NCBI RefSeq assembly: GCF_042654365.1
Contig: NZ_JBHSGG010000031.1
Location: 13,506 to 77,505 of the forward strand
DNA length: 64,000 nt
Direction: 5' to 3'
Origin: Coralloluteibacterium thermophilum
GTDB taxonomy: Bacteria; Pseudomonadota; Gammaproteobacteria; Xanthomonadales; Xanthomonadaceae
In this document: positions 17,596 to 28,114 of the stretch, piece after piece
Layout: the number at the start of each line of letters is the position of its first letter
How positions within the stretch are numbered: the stretch's first letter is position 1
The notes under the pieces: generated by a model
Told to the model about the DNA's origin: nothing
What the model saw: the letters and a program-made list of their open reading frames with translations, nothing else
Databases searched by the model: none
Position numbers and translations under genes: made by a program

Positions 17596-18543
17596 ATGAA
17601 CCGCGGTTTCCTGCTGACCTATCTCAAGGGCATGGCGATGGGCGCCGTGGACGTGGTGCCCGGCGTGTCCGGCGGCACCATGGCGCTCATCATCGGCATC
17701 TACGACCGCCTGCTCGGCGCCTTCGCGCAGGCGCCGCGCGCGCTGGCGGCGGCGGCACGGGGCCGTCTGCGCGAAGCCTGGGCGGCCTGCGACGCCGGCT
17801 TCCTTGCGCTGGTGCTCGCCGGCATCCTGACCAGCGTCTTCACGCTCGCCCGCCTGATCGGCTGGCTGATGGAGGCCCATCCGGTGCCGCTGTGGTCGTT
17901 CTTCCTCGGGCTCGTCGCGGTCTCGGTCCATCTGGTGGGACGGGAGGTCGGGGCCTGGCGGGCGGGGACCGTCGTCGCCTTCCTCGCCGGCTTCGCCCTC
18001 GCGGCGTGGATCGCCCTGGCTGTGCCGCTCCAGCTGCCCGCGTCTCCGCTCGTCCTGTTCCTGGGCGGCGCGATCGCGATCTGCGCCATGATCCTGCCGG
18101 GCATCTCGGGCAGCTTCATCCTCGTCCTGCTCGGGCTGTATCCGGCCGTCCTGCTGGCGGTGCGGACGCTCGACATCCCCATCCTGGCGGTCTTCGCCGC
18201 GGGCTGCGCGCTCGGCCTGCTGAGCTTCGCGCGCCTGCTGAGCTGGCTGCTCAGCGCCTGGCGCAACCTCACCATGGCCTTCCTCACCGGGCTGGTGCTG
18301 GGCTCGCTCGGCAAGGTCTGGCCGTGGAAGCACACCCTGACCTGGCAGACCGACAGCCGCGGCGAGCGCTCTCCGCTGGTGCAGGAGAACCTCCTGCCCG
18401 GCCGCTTCGCCGAGGTCACGGGGCAGGATCCGCAGGTCGCGCTGGCGCTGGCGCTGGCGGTCGTCGCGGTGCTCCTTGTGCTCTGGGTGGACTGGCTCGG
18501 CCGTCGCCATGCGGCGGAGGCGGCCGCGGGAGCCGGCCGGTGA
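17596..18543 (+). CDS. DUF368 membrane protein (polyprenyl-phosphate transporter family)
   Basis: This 315-residue inner-membrane protein has about eight to nine hydrophobic segments. The N-terminal GMAMGAVDVVPGVSGGTMALI and the internal ILPGISGSFILVLLGLY are the paired re-entrant-type motifs of the DUF368 family. Members have recently been implicated in recycling undecaprenyl phosphate across the membrane (PopT). Assignment of that activity here is by family only. It lies 70 nt after pcm and upstream of nlpD, in a cell-envelope context that fits. Confidence 0.85.
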   Translation: MNRGFLLTYLKGMAMGAVDVVPGVSGGTMALIIGIYDRLLGAFAQAPRALAAAARGRLREAWAACDAGFLALVLAGILTSVFTLARLIGWLMEAHPVPLWSFFLGLVAVSVHLVGREVGAWRAGTVVAFLAGFALAAWIALAVPLQLPASPLVLFLGGAIAICAMILPGISGSFILVLLGLYPAVLLAVRTLDIPILAVFAAGCALGLLSFARLLSWLLSAWRNLTMAFLTGLVLGSLGKVWPWKHTLTWQTDSRGERSPLVQENLLPGRFAEVTGQDPQVALALALAVVAVLLVLWVDWLGRRHAAEAAAGAGR

Positions 18544-18662
18544 CCTGCGCCGCGGCCGGCCGCCCACCGCGGGGCGGTTCACATGCAGTCGTCGAAACCG
18601 GCTTTAGCCTGAAGGCGGCAGGAAGGCCGGAGCCGGTTCCGGCGCGTCAACGAGGGGGTGGA

Positions 18663-19520
18663 ATGCGTACTGGCAGGGTTTGGATGGTCCTCGTCGCCGT
18701 GCTGGCCGCGGCCGGCTGCGGCCGCTCCGTGGTGGTCCGGAGCGTGCCGGACTCCGGTCCCGCAACGACGCCGCGCAGCGCGACCGCGCCGGCGCGCGGG
18801 GAGTACGTGGTGCAGCGGGGCGACACGCTCTACGGCATCGCCTTCCGCAACGGCATGGACTACCGCGACCTCGCGGCCCGCAACGGCATCTCCGCGCCCT
18901 ACACCATCTATCCGGGACAGCGCCTGCGTCTCGGTGGCGCGCAGGCGCCCGCGCCGACGGTCGCGGCACGGCCGGCCCCCGGCGGGACGTCCGCGCCCGC
19001 GGCCGGCAGGCAGCCCCCGCAGTCGGCGCCGCCGTCCTCGCCGACCGCCGCGCCCTCGACGCCGCCCGCCACGGTGCCCGTGGCAGGGGCCGGCGCGGCG
19101 CCCGCGACACCGCCGCCGGCGCGCCCGGTGGCGCCGGGCGCGGTCTCGCCGAGCGGCTGGCGCTGGCCCGCGAACGGGCAGATCGTGGGCCGCTTCGCCG
19201 CGGGCGATCCGACCCGGCAGGGCCTGGACATCGCCGGCAACGCGGGTGACCCCGTCCTCGCCGCGGCCGACGGCGTGGTGGTGTATTCCGGCGCCGGCCT
19301 GGTGGGCTACGGCGAGCTGATCATCCTCAAGCACTCCGACGAGTGGCTCTCGGCGTACGGGCACAACCGCAGGCGCCTGGTGGAGGAGGGGCAGTCGATC
19401 AAGGCGGGGCAGCAGATCGCCGAGATGGGCCGCTCCGGCGCCAGCCGCGACATGCTGCACTTCGAGATCCGCCGCAACGGACGGCCGGTGGATCCGCTGC
19501 CGCTGCTGCCCCCGCGCTAG
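18663..19520 (+). CDS. nlpD: NlpD-type lipoprotein with LysM and degenerate LytM domains
   Basis: This 285-residue outer-membrane lipoprotein would activate the septal amidase (AmiC type). The lipobox is LAAAGC (Cys19). A LysM domain with YVVQRGDTLYGIAF and IYPGQRLRL is at about residues 48-92. A Pro/Ala-rich linker spans about 95-155, and an M23/LytM domain runs to the end. The first zinc His of active M23 peptidases is absent: the TRQGLDIAG segment has TRQ where HxG would be. The domain is therefore probably catalytically dead, as in NlpD. The start at 18663 follows a purine-rich GAGGGGGTGG. No rpoS follows, unlike in E. coli. Confidence 0.9.
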   Translation: MRTGRVWMVLVAVLAAAGCGRSVVVRSVPDSGPATTPRSATAPARGEYVVQRGDTLYGIAFRNGMDYRDLAARNGISAPYTIYPGQRLRLGGAQAPAPTVAARPAPGGTSAPAAGRQPPQSAPPSSPTAAPSTPPATVPVAGAGAAPATPPPARPVAPGAVSPSGWRWPANGQIVGRFAAGDPTRQGLDIAGNAGDPVLAAADGVVVYSGAGLVGYGELIILKHSDEWLSAYGHNRRRLVEEGQSIKAGQQIAEMGRSGASRDMLHFEIRRNGRPVDPLPLLPPR

Positions 19521-19539
19521 GGGCGCGGGCGGCCGCGCC

Positions 19540-19917
19540 TCAGGCGCGTTCGATGAGGAAGGCCGCGGCCGCCCGGCGGCCCTCGCCGACCAGGACGTTG
19601 AAGGTGCGCGCGGCGGCGGCGTTGTCCATCACCTCGATGCCCACGCCGCGCGTCAGGCAGGCGGCCATGACCGCCTGCGACGGAAAGCGCAGGCGGTCGC
19701 CGGTGCCCAGCACCAGCACCTCGATGCCGAGGTCGAGCGCGGCGTCCATGTGTCCGGGTTCGAGTTCCGCGGGCGCGCCCGGCGGCCAGTCCTCGAGCAG
19801 GCGGTCGGCGGAGACGATGAAGCTGCGGGTCAGGGTGCGCTGGTTCACCAGCACGCGTCCGGGGCCGGTGCCGCGCAGGACGAAGCTGGAGTCGGGTTGT
19901 TCGAGCGTGAGCTGCAT
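19540..19917 (-). CDS. Mth938-like (NDUFAF3/DUF498) family protein
   Basis: This 125-residue soluble protein has a single Mth938-like domain. ADRLLEDWPP, LVLGTGDRLRFPS and GIEVMDNAAAARTFNVLVGEGR are the family landmarks. The mitochondrial relative is a complex I assembly factor; no bacterial function is settled and I infer none. It is convergent with nlpD (19 nt between stops). It lies 18 nt downstream of yhbY on the same strand, so the two are probably cotranscribed. Confidence 0.85.
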   Translation of the reverse strand: MQLTLEQPDSSFVLRGTGPGRVLVNQRTLTRSFIVSADRLLEDWPPGAPAELEPGHMDAALDLGIEVLVLGTGDRLRFPSQAVMAACLTRGVGIEVMDNAAAARTFNVLVGEGRRAAAAFLIERA

Positions 19918-19935
19918 GCGCGGCTCCTGCGGCTG

Positions 19936-20244
19936 TCAGCGCGCCTTCGGCAGGACGATCTGCGGGTTTTCCTGCGCGCGCCGGTAGATGACGGTGGTGT
20001 TGCCGATCCGCTGCACCAGTTCGGCGCCGGAGTTTTCCACCAGCTCCGTGATCCAGGCGTCGCGCGTGTCGCGGTCCTCGGCGGCGAACTTCACCTTGAT
20101 GAGTTCGTGGCGCTCGAGCACGAGGTCCAGTTCGGCGAGCAGCGCGCGCGTGACGCCCTTGGCACCGACCTGGATCAGCGGCTTGAGCGGATGCGCCAGC
20201 CCGCGGAGGTAGCGTTTCTGGGCGGCGGTGAGGGCGGACGGCAT
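19936..20244 (-). CDS. yhbY: YhbY-family ribosome-associated RNA-binding protein (CRM domain)
   Basis: This 102-residue one-domain CRM/KH-like protein is linked to 50S subunit assembly. LTAAQKRYLRGLAHPLKPLIQVG at the N-terminus, the GAKGVT loop equivalent to the GxxG RNA-binding motif, and LVQRIGNTTVIYR at the C-terminus are diagnostic. I use the ATG at 20244, where homology starts; an upstream in-frame extension is Pro-rich and unconvincing. It is divergent from rlmE (rRNA methyltransferase), the conserved gammaproteobacterial arrangement. Confidence 0.93.
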   Translation of the reverse strand: MPSALTAAQKRYLRGLAHPLKPLIQVGAKGVTRALLAELDLVLERHELIKVKFAAEDRDTRDAWITELVENSGAELVQRIGNTTVIYRRAQENPQIVLPKAR

Positions 20245-20288
20245 GGAGGGCGGCGGCGCGCTGGGGCGGTCGGGAGGGCCGGTCAGGG

Positions 20289-20294
20289 TATCAT
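20289..20294 (+). promoter_or_regulatory. candidate -10 box for rlmE-ftsH
   Basis: TATCAT lies in the 83-nt yhbY-rlmE divergent gap, 33 nt before the rlmE ATG. It is identical to the surE candidate. A -35 is not evident. Confidence 0.38.
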
Positions 20295-20327
20295 GCCCGC
20301 CGGCCCGACCCTCACTCGATCGTCCCG

Positions 20328-20945
20328 ATGGCACGCAGCAAGAGCAGCCACCGCTGGCTCAGGGAGCACTTCTCCGACCCCTTCGTGAAGAAGGCGCAGG
20401 CGGAAGGGCTGCGTTCGCGCGCCGCCTACAAGCTGGAGGAACTGATCGAGCGCGACCGCCTGCTGAAGCCGGGCATGACCGTGGTCGACCTCGGCGCCGC
20501 GCCGGGCGGCTGGTCGCAGTACGTGCGCCAGGCGATGGGCGACCGGGGCGTCGTGGTGGCGATGGACATCCTCGAGATGCCCGGCCTCGCCGGCGTGGAC
20601 TTCATTCACGGTGATTTCAGGGCGGACGACGCAGTTTCCAGGCTCGACGCCGCCCTCGGCGGGCGCGCCGTCGATCTTGTGCTCTCCGACATGGCCCCCA
20701 ATATGAGCGGCGTGGATGCAGTGGATCAGCCGCGGGCCATGTATCTTGCGGAGCTCGCGCGCGACTTCGCGCAGGATCACCTGGCCCCGGGCGGCGCCTT
20801 CCTCACCAAGCTGTTCCAGGGGGAGGGGTTCGACGCCTACGTGCTCGATCTGAAGCGCCGCTACTCGCGCGTCGTGATCCGCAAGCCCGCGGCATCCCGG
20901 CGCCGCTCCAACGAAGTGTATGCACTGGCCCAGGGCAAGCGCTGA
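20328..20945 (+). CDS. rlmE: 23S rRNA (uridine-2'-O)-methyltransferase RlmE (FtsJ)
   Basis: This 205-residue SAM enzyme methylates U2552 in the A-loop of 23S rRNA. VVDLGAAPGGWSQY at about residues 47-60 is the SAM-binding motif. The catalytic tetrad residues sit in SRAAYKLEE, LSDMAPNMSGVD, FLTKLFQGEG and KPAASRRRSNEVY. The length equals that of the E. coli protein. ftsH follows after 27 nt, the classical ftsJ-ftsH pair. Confidence 0.96.
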   Translation: MARSKSSHRWLREHFSDPFVKKAQAEGLRSRAAYKLEELIERDRLLKPGMTVVDLGAAPGGWSQYVRQAMGDRGVVVAMDILEMPGLAGVDFIHGDFRADDAVSRLDAALGGRAVDLVLSDMAPNMSGVDAVDQPRAMYLAELARDFAQDHLAPGGAFLTKLFQGEGFDAYVLDLKRRYSRVVIRKPAASRRRSNEVYALAQGKR

Positions 20946-20972
20946 CGCCCGGCTCGAACCGACAGGATTCAG

Positions 20973-22898
<1,926 letters not shown>

Positions 22899-23111
22899 GT
22901 GAACGGACGCGCCGTCGGCCACCACGGCACGCCCGCCGCCTGGCGCCGCTACGGCGGCGGGGCCCTCGCCGCGGCCGGCGCCCTGGCGGGCACGGCCATG
23001 GTGTGGGTCCTGCTCGGCGCGCTGCCTGTGCAGGTCGCAACCGGCCTGTGGTGCGGTGCCCTGCTGTTGGCGGGCTTCGGCGTCCACGCGCTCTTCCGCC
23101 CTCGGCGCTGA
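22899..23111 (+). CDS. small membrane protein immediately after ftsH
   Basis: This 70-residue protein has two hydrophobic segments (about residues 20-42 and 47-63) and a basic tail (FRPRR). The GTG start directly abuts the ftsH TGA, and the rho-independent terminator at 23137 closes the unit, so it would be translated with ftsH. I do not recognise a family. It could regulate or accompany FtsH, but that is only suggested by position. Confidence 0.5.
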   Translation: MNGRAVGHHGTPAAWRRYGGGALAAAGALAGTAMVWVLLGALPVQVATGLWCGALLLAGFGVHALFRPRR

Positions 23112-23136
23112 GGCGGCACCATCGCCGCGATGTGCG

Positions 23137-23163
23137 AAGGCCAGCGCATGCGCTGGCCTTTTT
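23137..23163. terminator. rho-independent terminator after the ftsH unit
   Basis: A perfect 10-bp stem AAGGCCAGCG / CGCTGGCCTT has a CATG loop, is followed by TTTC on +, and has AA on the other side. It lies between the small ORF and folP, so folP must have its own promoter or depend on read-through. Confidence 0.85.
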
Positions 23164-23184
23164 CATGGACTCCGGGATCACCGC

Positions 23185-24087
23185 ATGTTCGATACCACCC
23201 CGGCCCTCGACTGCGGCGGCCGCCGCCTGAAGCTGGACCGGCCGCGCGTCATGGGCATCGTCAACGTCACGCCCGACTCCTTCTCGGACGGGGGCGCCCA
23301 CGCCACCACCGATGCCGCGGTCGCGCACGCGCTGCGCCTGGCGGAGGAGGGGGCGGACCTCCTCGACGTCGGGGGGGAGTCCACCCGCCCCGGCGCCGGC
23401 GAGGTTCCGCTCGAGGAGGAACTCGCACGTGTCCTCCCGGTGGTGGAGCGCCTGGCGCGCGAGACCGGCCTGCCCGTCAGCGTGGACACCTCCAAGCCCG
23501 AGGTCATGCGCGCGGCGGTCGCCGCCGGCGCCGGCATGATCAACGACGTTTACGCGCTGCGCCGCGAGGGCGCGCTCGACGCCGCGGCGGCCGCGGGCGT
23601 TCCGGTGGTGCTCATGCACATGCTCGGCGAGCCGCGCTCGATGCAGGACGCGCCGGCCTACGACGACGTGGTCGGCGAGGTCCATCGCTTCCTCGCCGAC
23701 CGCATCTTCGCCGCCGAGATGGCCGGCATTCCCCGGGCGCGCATCCTGGTCGATCCCGGCTTCGGCTTCGGCAAGACGGTGGCGCACAACTACCTGCTGC
23801 TGCGCCAGCTCGGACGCATCGCCGAGCTCGGCGTGCCGGTGCTCGCGGGCCTGTCGCGCAAGTCGATGATCGGCACCGTCACCAGCCGCGCGGTCGCCGC
23901 GGAGCGCGTCCACGGCTCGGTGGCCGGCGCGGTGCTGGCGGCGCAGAACGGCGCGGCGATCGTACGGGTGCACGACGTCGCCGCGACCGTGGACGCGCTG
24001 AAGGTACTGCAGGCCTGTCTCGAACAGCCCGCCGCGGCGGAGCGTCCGGCCGCGCCGGCCCTGCCGCGCTGGCCCGACGACGAGTGA
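23185..24087 (+). CDS. folP: dihydropteroate synthase
   Basis: This 300-residue enzyme joins p-aminobenzoate to 6-hydroxymethyl-dihydropterin pyrophosphate in folate synthesis. MGIVNVTPDSFSDGG at about residues 23-37, DVGGESTRPGA, SVDTSKPEVM, and the late LAGLSRKSMIG and HGSVAGAVLAA blocks match the TIM-barrel family. The ATG at 23185 lies just after the terminator hairpin. The stop overlaps the GTG of miaA as GTGA. glmM often follows folP elsewhere but does not here. Confidence 0.95.
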   Translation: MFDTTPALDCGGRRLKLDRPRVMGIVNVTPDSFSDGGAHATTDAAVAHALRLAEEGADLLDVGGESTRPGAGEVPLEEELARVLPVVERLARETGLPVSVDTSKPEVMRAAVAAGAGMINDVYALRREGALDAAAAAGVPVVLMHMLGEPRSMQDAPAYDDVVGEVHRFLADRIFAAEMAGIPRARILVDPGFGFGKTVAHNYLLLRQLGRIAELGVPVLAGLSRKSMIGTVTSRAVAAERVHGSVAGAVLAAQNGAAIVRVHDVAATVDALKVLQACLEQPAAAERPAAPALPRWPDDE

Positions 24088-25088
24088 GCGCCGCGCGGAT
24101 GGCAGGCGACGGGGACGCGCGGCCGCTGGCGATCGCGCTGATGGGGCCGACCGCCTCCGGCAAGACCGCGCTGGCGGTCGAGTGGGCGCAGCGGCTCGGC
24201 ACCGAGATCGTCAGCGTCGATTCGGCCCTGGTCTACCGCGGCCTCGACATCGGCGCGGCCAAGCCCGACGCGGCGACCCAGGCGCTGGCGCCGCACCGCC
24301 TGATCGACATCCGCGACCCGTACGAGACCTACAACGCCGGCGAGTTCGCGGCCGATGCCCTCGCCGAGATGCAGGCTCTGGCGGCCGAGGGCCGCGTGCC
24401 GCTCCTGGTCGGCGGGACCGGCCTGTACTTCCGTGCCCTGCTCGACGGCCTTGCCGAGATGCCCGAATCGGTGCCGGAGGTGCGTGCAGCCATCGGGGAG
24501 GAGGGCGCGCGGCGCGGCTGGGCGGCGCTCCACGCCGATCTCGCCGGGGTCGACCCGGTCTCCGCCGCGCGCATCCGGCCCAGCGATCCGCAGCGCATCG
24601 CCCGGGCGCTGGAGGTCTGGCGGGTCAGCGGGCGGCCGCTGAGCGCCTGGCAGGCAGAGGGGGCGACGCGGCGCCGCTTTCCCTTCCGCGTCCTGCGCCT
24701 GGTGCTGGCGCCGTCGGACCGGGCGGTCCTGCACGCACGGATCGCGCGGCGTTTCGACCAGATGCTGGAGCAGGGCTTCCTCGACGAGGTCCGCCGGCTG
24801 CGCGCCGATCCGCGCCTGCACCCGGACCTGCCTGCGATGCGCGCGGTCGGCTACCGGCAGGCCTGGCGCCATCTCGATGGCGCGACCGACGCCGCGGCGT
24901 TCAGGAGCGAGGCGATCGCCGCGACCCGGCAGCTCGCCAAGCGCCAGCTGACCTGGCTGCGCGGGGATCCGGCGGCGCGCTGGCTCGATCCGCAGCACCA
25001 GCGGGACGAGCTCGAGGCCGCGCTGCGGCTGTTCCTCGGGCGGCGGGCGGCCGCGCCCTCACTCGATCAAGACCGGAGCGCTGTGTAA
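24084..25088 (+). CDS. miaA: tRNA dimethylallyltransferase
   Basis: This 334-residue enzyme adds dimethylallyl to A37 of tRNAs reading UNN codons. The P-loop GPTASGKT is at about residues 21-28; the VDSALVYRGLDIG substrate block and LIDIRDPYETYNAG follow. VGGTGLYFRAL and the RARMRA-like AVGYRQAWRHL segment complete the fold. The GTG at 24084 overlaps the folP stop; an in-frame ATG at 24099 is an alternative start. miaA-hfq-hflX order is conserved in gammaproteobacteria. Confidence 0.94.
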   Translation: MSAARMAGDGDARPLAIALMGPTASGKTALAVEWAQRLGTEIVSVDSALVYRGLDIGAAKPDAATQALAPHRLIDIRDPYETYNAGEFAADALAEMQALAAEGRVPLLVGGTGLYFRALLDGLAEMPESVPEVRAAIGEEGARRGWAALHADLAGVDPVSAARIRPSDPQRIARALEVWRVSGRPLSAWQAEGATRRRFPFRVLRLVLAPSDRAVLHARIARRFDQMLEQGFLDEVRRLRADPRLHPDLPAMRAVGYRQAWRHLDGATDAAAFRSEAIAATRQLAKRQLTWLRGDPAARWLDPQHQRDELEAALRLFLGRRAAAPSLDQDRSAV

Positions 25089-25091
25089 CAT
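25086..25091 (+). promoter_or_regulatory. candidate -10 box for hfq
   Basis: TAACAT overlaps the end of miaA and would give a GC-rich 5' leader of about 145 nt with several possible stems before hfq. The leader has no gene of its own that I can support. Confidence 0.33.
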
Positions 25092-25241
25092 CGTCGCCGG
25101 CCTGGAGCCCGCTCCACCCCGGCCGGCGTCGCTGGCGCCGGCGGCTCCCCGGCCGCGCCGCACCCCCGAGCGGCGCGAGAACGTTCGAGCTGCCGATGGC
25201 GCGCCGGCTCGCTGCGCGCACAAAAGAAGAGCAGGTGAAGC

Positions 25242-25505
25242 ATGTCCAAGGGTCAGTCCCTCCAGGACCCGTTCCTCAACGCATTGCGTCGTGAGCGGGT
25301 CCCCGTATCGATCTACCTCGTCAACGGCATCAAGCTGCAGGGGACCATCGAGTCCTTCGACCAGTTCGTGGTGCTGTTGCGCAATACCGTGAGCCAGATG
25401 GTCTACAAGCACGCCATCTCCACCGTGGTGCCGGCGCGCAACGTGCGCATGGGGCCGGCCGGGGCCGCGGCATCCGATTCCGAAGCCGCCGAGCCGGCGG
25501 CCTGA
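25242..25505 (+). CDS. hfq: RNA chaperone Hfq
   Basis: This 87-residue hexameric Sm-like protein pairs small RNAs with mRNAs. Sm1 is seen in SLQDPFLNALRRERVPVSIYLVNGIKLQG, with the conserved Gln-Asp-Pro-Phe. Sm2 is the YKHAIS motif at about residues 55-60. A short acidic/Ala-rich C-terminal tail follows. AGGTGA sits 6 nt before the ATG as ribosome-binding site. hflX begins 22 nt downstream. Confidence 0.97.
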   Translation: MSKGQSLQDPFLNALRRERVPVSIYLVNGIKLQGTIESFDQFVVLLRNTVSQMVYKHAISTVVPARNVRMGPAGAAASDSEAAEPAA

Positions 25506-25527
25506 CGCAGGCGGGAAACAGGTCCTC

Positions 25528-26835
25528 TTGGAGCTTTTCGAACGTTCGCGGCGGGGCGAGAACGCCCTGCTGATCCACCCGCACCGTGGCGGGGTCGACG
25601 AGGACGCCGAGCAGGAGTTCGCCGAACTCGCGCGCTCGGCCGGGGCGCAGGTGGTGGCGAGCCTGGGTGCGCGGATCGACCGCCCGAGTCCCGCCACCTT
25701 CATCGGCAGCGGCAAGGTGGAGGAGGCGAAGATGCTCGCCGACGCCACCGGCGCCGACCTGGTGCTGGTGGACCATGCGCTCACGCCGGTGCAGGAGCGC
25801 AACCTCGAAAAGGCGCTCGGGCGGCGCGTGGTCGACCGCACCGGGCTCATCCTCGACATCTTCGCCCTGCGCGCGCGCTCCCACGAGGGCAAGCTGCAGG
25901 TGGAGCTGGCGCAGCTGCGGCACCTGGCGACCCGCCTGGTGCGCGGCTGGACCCACCTCGAGCGCCAGCGCGGCGGTTCCATCGGCCTGCGCGGCCCCGG
26001 CGAGACGCAGCTCGAGACCGACCGGCGCCTGCTGCAGAAGCGGGTGGACATGCTGCAGAAGCGGCTCGGCAAGGTCGAGGTCCAGCAGGCGCAGATGCGC
26101 CGCGCCCGGGAGCGCAACGCATTGCCGCGCGTGGCGCTCGTCGGCTACACCAACGCCGGCAAGTCCACGCTGTTCAACGCCCTGACCGGCGCTTCGGTGT
26201 ACGCCGAGGACCAGCTGTTCGCGACCCTCGACCCGACCGTGCGCCGCCTGCGGCTGCCGGGGGCCGGCACCCTGGTGCTTTCGGACACCGTCGGCTTCGT
26301 GCGCGACCTGCCGCACGAACTGGTCGCCGCGTTCCGCTCCACGCTGTCCGAGGCGCGCGAGGCGGATCTGCTGCTGCATCTGGTCGATGCCGCCGATCCG
26401 CTGCGCGAGGAGCGCATCGCCCAGGTCGACGCCGTCCTCGAGGAGATCGGGGCGGGCGAGATCCCGCAGCTGCTGCTGTTCAACAAGATCGACCGGATCG
26501 AGGGCGCCGACGCGCGCCACGAGCCCGAGGCGCCGGGCGGGCGCGAGCGCATCTGGCTGTCGGCGCAGCGCGGCGACGGCATCGACCTGCTGCGCGAGAC
26601 GCTCGACGCGCGTTTCCGCCTGCGCCGCGTCGGCGGCGAGCTGCACCTGCCGCCCGAAGCCGGGCGCCTGCATGCGCGCCTGCATGCGGCGGGCGGCGTG
26701 GTCGCCGAGACCCTGGGCGAGGACGGGTGGCGCATGCGCCTGGACATGCCCCTGACCGTGGCCGAGCGCATCGCCGCCGAACCGGACGCCGCGCCGCTGC
26801 GGGCCCTGCTGCCGCCGCGCGACGACGTCGACTGA
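25528..26835 (+). CDS. hflX: GTPase HflX (ribosome rescue/splitting factor)
   Basis: This 435-residue GTPase binds stalled 50S or 70S ribosomes under stress. The N-terminal HflX domain includes FIGSGKVEEAK and the long helical segment ending RGPGETQLETDRRLL. The G domain has G1 GYTNAGKST (about residues 205-213), G3 DTVGFVRDLP and G4 NKID. No ATG is near the family start; the TTG at 25528 gives LELFERSRRG read with initiator Met and is my choice. It sits between hfq and the hflK promoter. Confidence 0.92.
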   Translation: MELFERSRRGENALLIHPHRGGVDEDAEQEFAELARSAGAQVVASLGARIDRPSPATFIGSGKVEEAKMLADATGADLVLVDHALTPVQERNLEKALGRRVVDRTGLILDIFALRARSHEGKLQVELAQLRHLATRLVRGWTHLERQRGGSIGLRGPGETQLETDRRLLQKRVDMLQKRLGKVEVQQAQMRRARERNALPRVALVGYTNAGKSTLFNALTGASVYAEDQLFATLDPTVRRLRLPGAGTLVLSDTVGFVRDLPHELVAAFRSTLSEAREADLLLHLVDAADPLREERIAQVDAVLEEIGAGEIPQLLLFNKIDRIEGADARHEPEAPGGRERIWLSAQRGDGIDLLRETLDARFRLRRVGGELHLPPEAGRLHARLHAAGGVVAETLGEDGWRMRLDMPLTVAERIAAEPDAAPLRALLPPRDDVD

Positions 26836-26860
26836 ACGCCCGTGCCGCCGGCCGTTCGGC

Positions 26861-26889
26861 TTGAGCCGGGCGCCCCCCCTACCTACAAT
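26861..26889 (+). promoter_or_regulatory. sigma-70 promoter for hflK-hflC
   Basis: TTGAGC at 26861-26866 and TACAAT at 26884-26889 are separated by 17 bp, 67 nt before the hflK ATG. This is one of the best promoter matches in the window and suggests hflKC can be expressed apart from hfq-hflX. Confidence 0.72.
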
Positions 26890-26955
26890 CGAGCGATTTC
26901 CCCCGCGGCGCGCCCTGGTCTACGGCCTCGGCGTCCGCCCTGCGACGGAGCCTGC

Positions 26956-28113
26956 ATGGCCTGGAACGAGCCCGGAAAGGGCAGCAAAGATCCCTGGAAG
27001 GGGAAGGACCCCAACTCGGAGATCGAGGCCTTCGTCGGCCGCCTGAAGGGTGTGTTCGGCGGCGGTCGCGGCAACAACGACGGCGGCAGCCGCGGTTCCC
27101 GCGGCGGCGACGGCTTCAATCCCCTGTGGCTGGTCCTTCTGCTGGCGGCGGTGTGGCTGGTGTTCGACAGCTTCCAGCTGATCAACGAGCGCCAGCGCGG
27201 CGTGGTCCTGCGCTTCGGCAAGTTCGCGCGGGTGATGGAGCCCGGCCCGAACTTCAAGCTGCCGATGCCGTTCGAGACGGTGCACAAGGTGGACGTCACC
27301 AGCGTGCGCCGCGTCTCCGACCAGGTGCGCATGCTCACGCGCGACGAGAACATCGTGCAGATCAACTACGAAGTGCAGTACGCGGTCGCGGATCCCACGC
27401 TGTTCCTGTTCGGCGATGCCGCGCCGGAGGAGACCCTCCGGCACGCGGCCGAGGCGGCGGTGCGCGACGTGATCGGCGGCAGCATCATGGACGGCGTGCT
27501 CACCGGCGAGCGCGCGGCGCTCGCTGCGCGCGCGCAGGAGCTGCTGCAGGCCTCCCTGGAGAGCTACCGCACCGGCATCCTGGTCTCGACCTTCGCCATG
27601 CCGGACGCGCGTCCGCCGGTGGAGGTGCGCGACGCCTTCGACGACGCGATCAGCGCGCGCGAGGACAAGGAGCGCATCGAGAGCGAGGCGCAGGCCTATG
27701 CCAGCACCGTGGTGCCGGAGGCGCGCGGTGCCGCCGCCCGCATCCGCACCGAGGCGGAGGGCTACAAGGCCGCCGTGCTCGCCCGCGCCGAGGGCGACGC
27801 CGAGCGCTTCACCCTGCTCGCGGCCGAGTACCGGCAGGCGCCGGAGGTGACCCGCCGTCGCCTCTACCTCGACACCATGCAGGAGGTGCTGGCCGCCAAC
27901 CGCAAGGTCTACTCGGGCGACACCGGCAACGTGCTCTACCTGCCGACCGAGAGCGGCGGCCTGCCGCCGGGCGGCCTGAGCCGCCTGCCCGCGGCCTCGA
28001 CGGCGACGCCCGACCTGACCAACGCCGGCATGGCCGCGCAGGCCGAGCGCGCCGCAGCGGCGCAGCGCAACACCGAACGCCCCACGCGGGCCACCCGTCC
28101 GGAGGGCCGCTGA
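26956..28113 (+). CDS. hflK: FtsH protease regulator HflK
   Basis: This 385-residue SPFH/band-7 protein forms, with HflC, the large periplasmic cage that controls FtsH. A Gly/Arg/Asn-rich cytoplasmic N-terminus (residues about 32-52) precedes the transmembrane helix at about 56-73. The SPFH domain follows, with ERQRGVVLRFGKF and GPNFKLPMPFE. A long coiled-coil segment rich in Glu/Ala/Arg comes next (about 215-300), then a low-complexity tail. GGAG at 26947 precedes the ATG. hflC starts 1 nt after the stop. Confidence 0.95.
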   Translation: MAWNEPGKGSKDPWKGKDPNSEIEAFVGRLKGVFGGGRGNNDGGSRGSRGGDGFNPLWLVLLLAAVWLVFDSFQLINERQRGVVLRFGKFARVMEPGPNFKLPMPFETVHKVDVTSVRRVSDQVRMLTRDENIVQINYEVQYAVADPTLFLFGDAAPEETLRHAAEAAVRDVIGGSIMDGVLTGERAALAARAQELLQASLESYRTGILVSTFAMPDARPPVEVRDAFDDAISAREDKERIESEAQAYASTVVPEARGAAARIRTEAEGYKAAVLARAEGDAERFTLLAAEYRQAPEVTRRRLYLDTMQEVLAANRKVYSGDTGNVLYLPTESGGLPPGGLSRLPAASTATPDLTNAGMAAQAERAAAAQRNTERPTRATRPEGR

Positions 28114-28114
28114 C

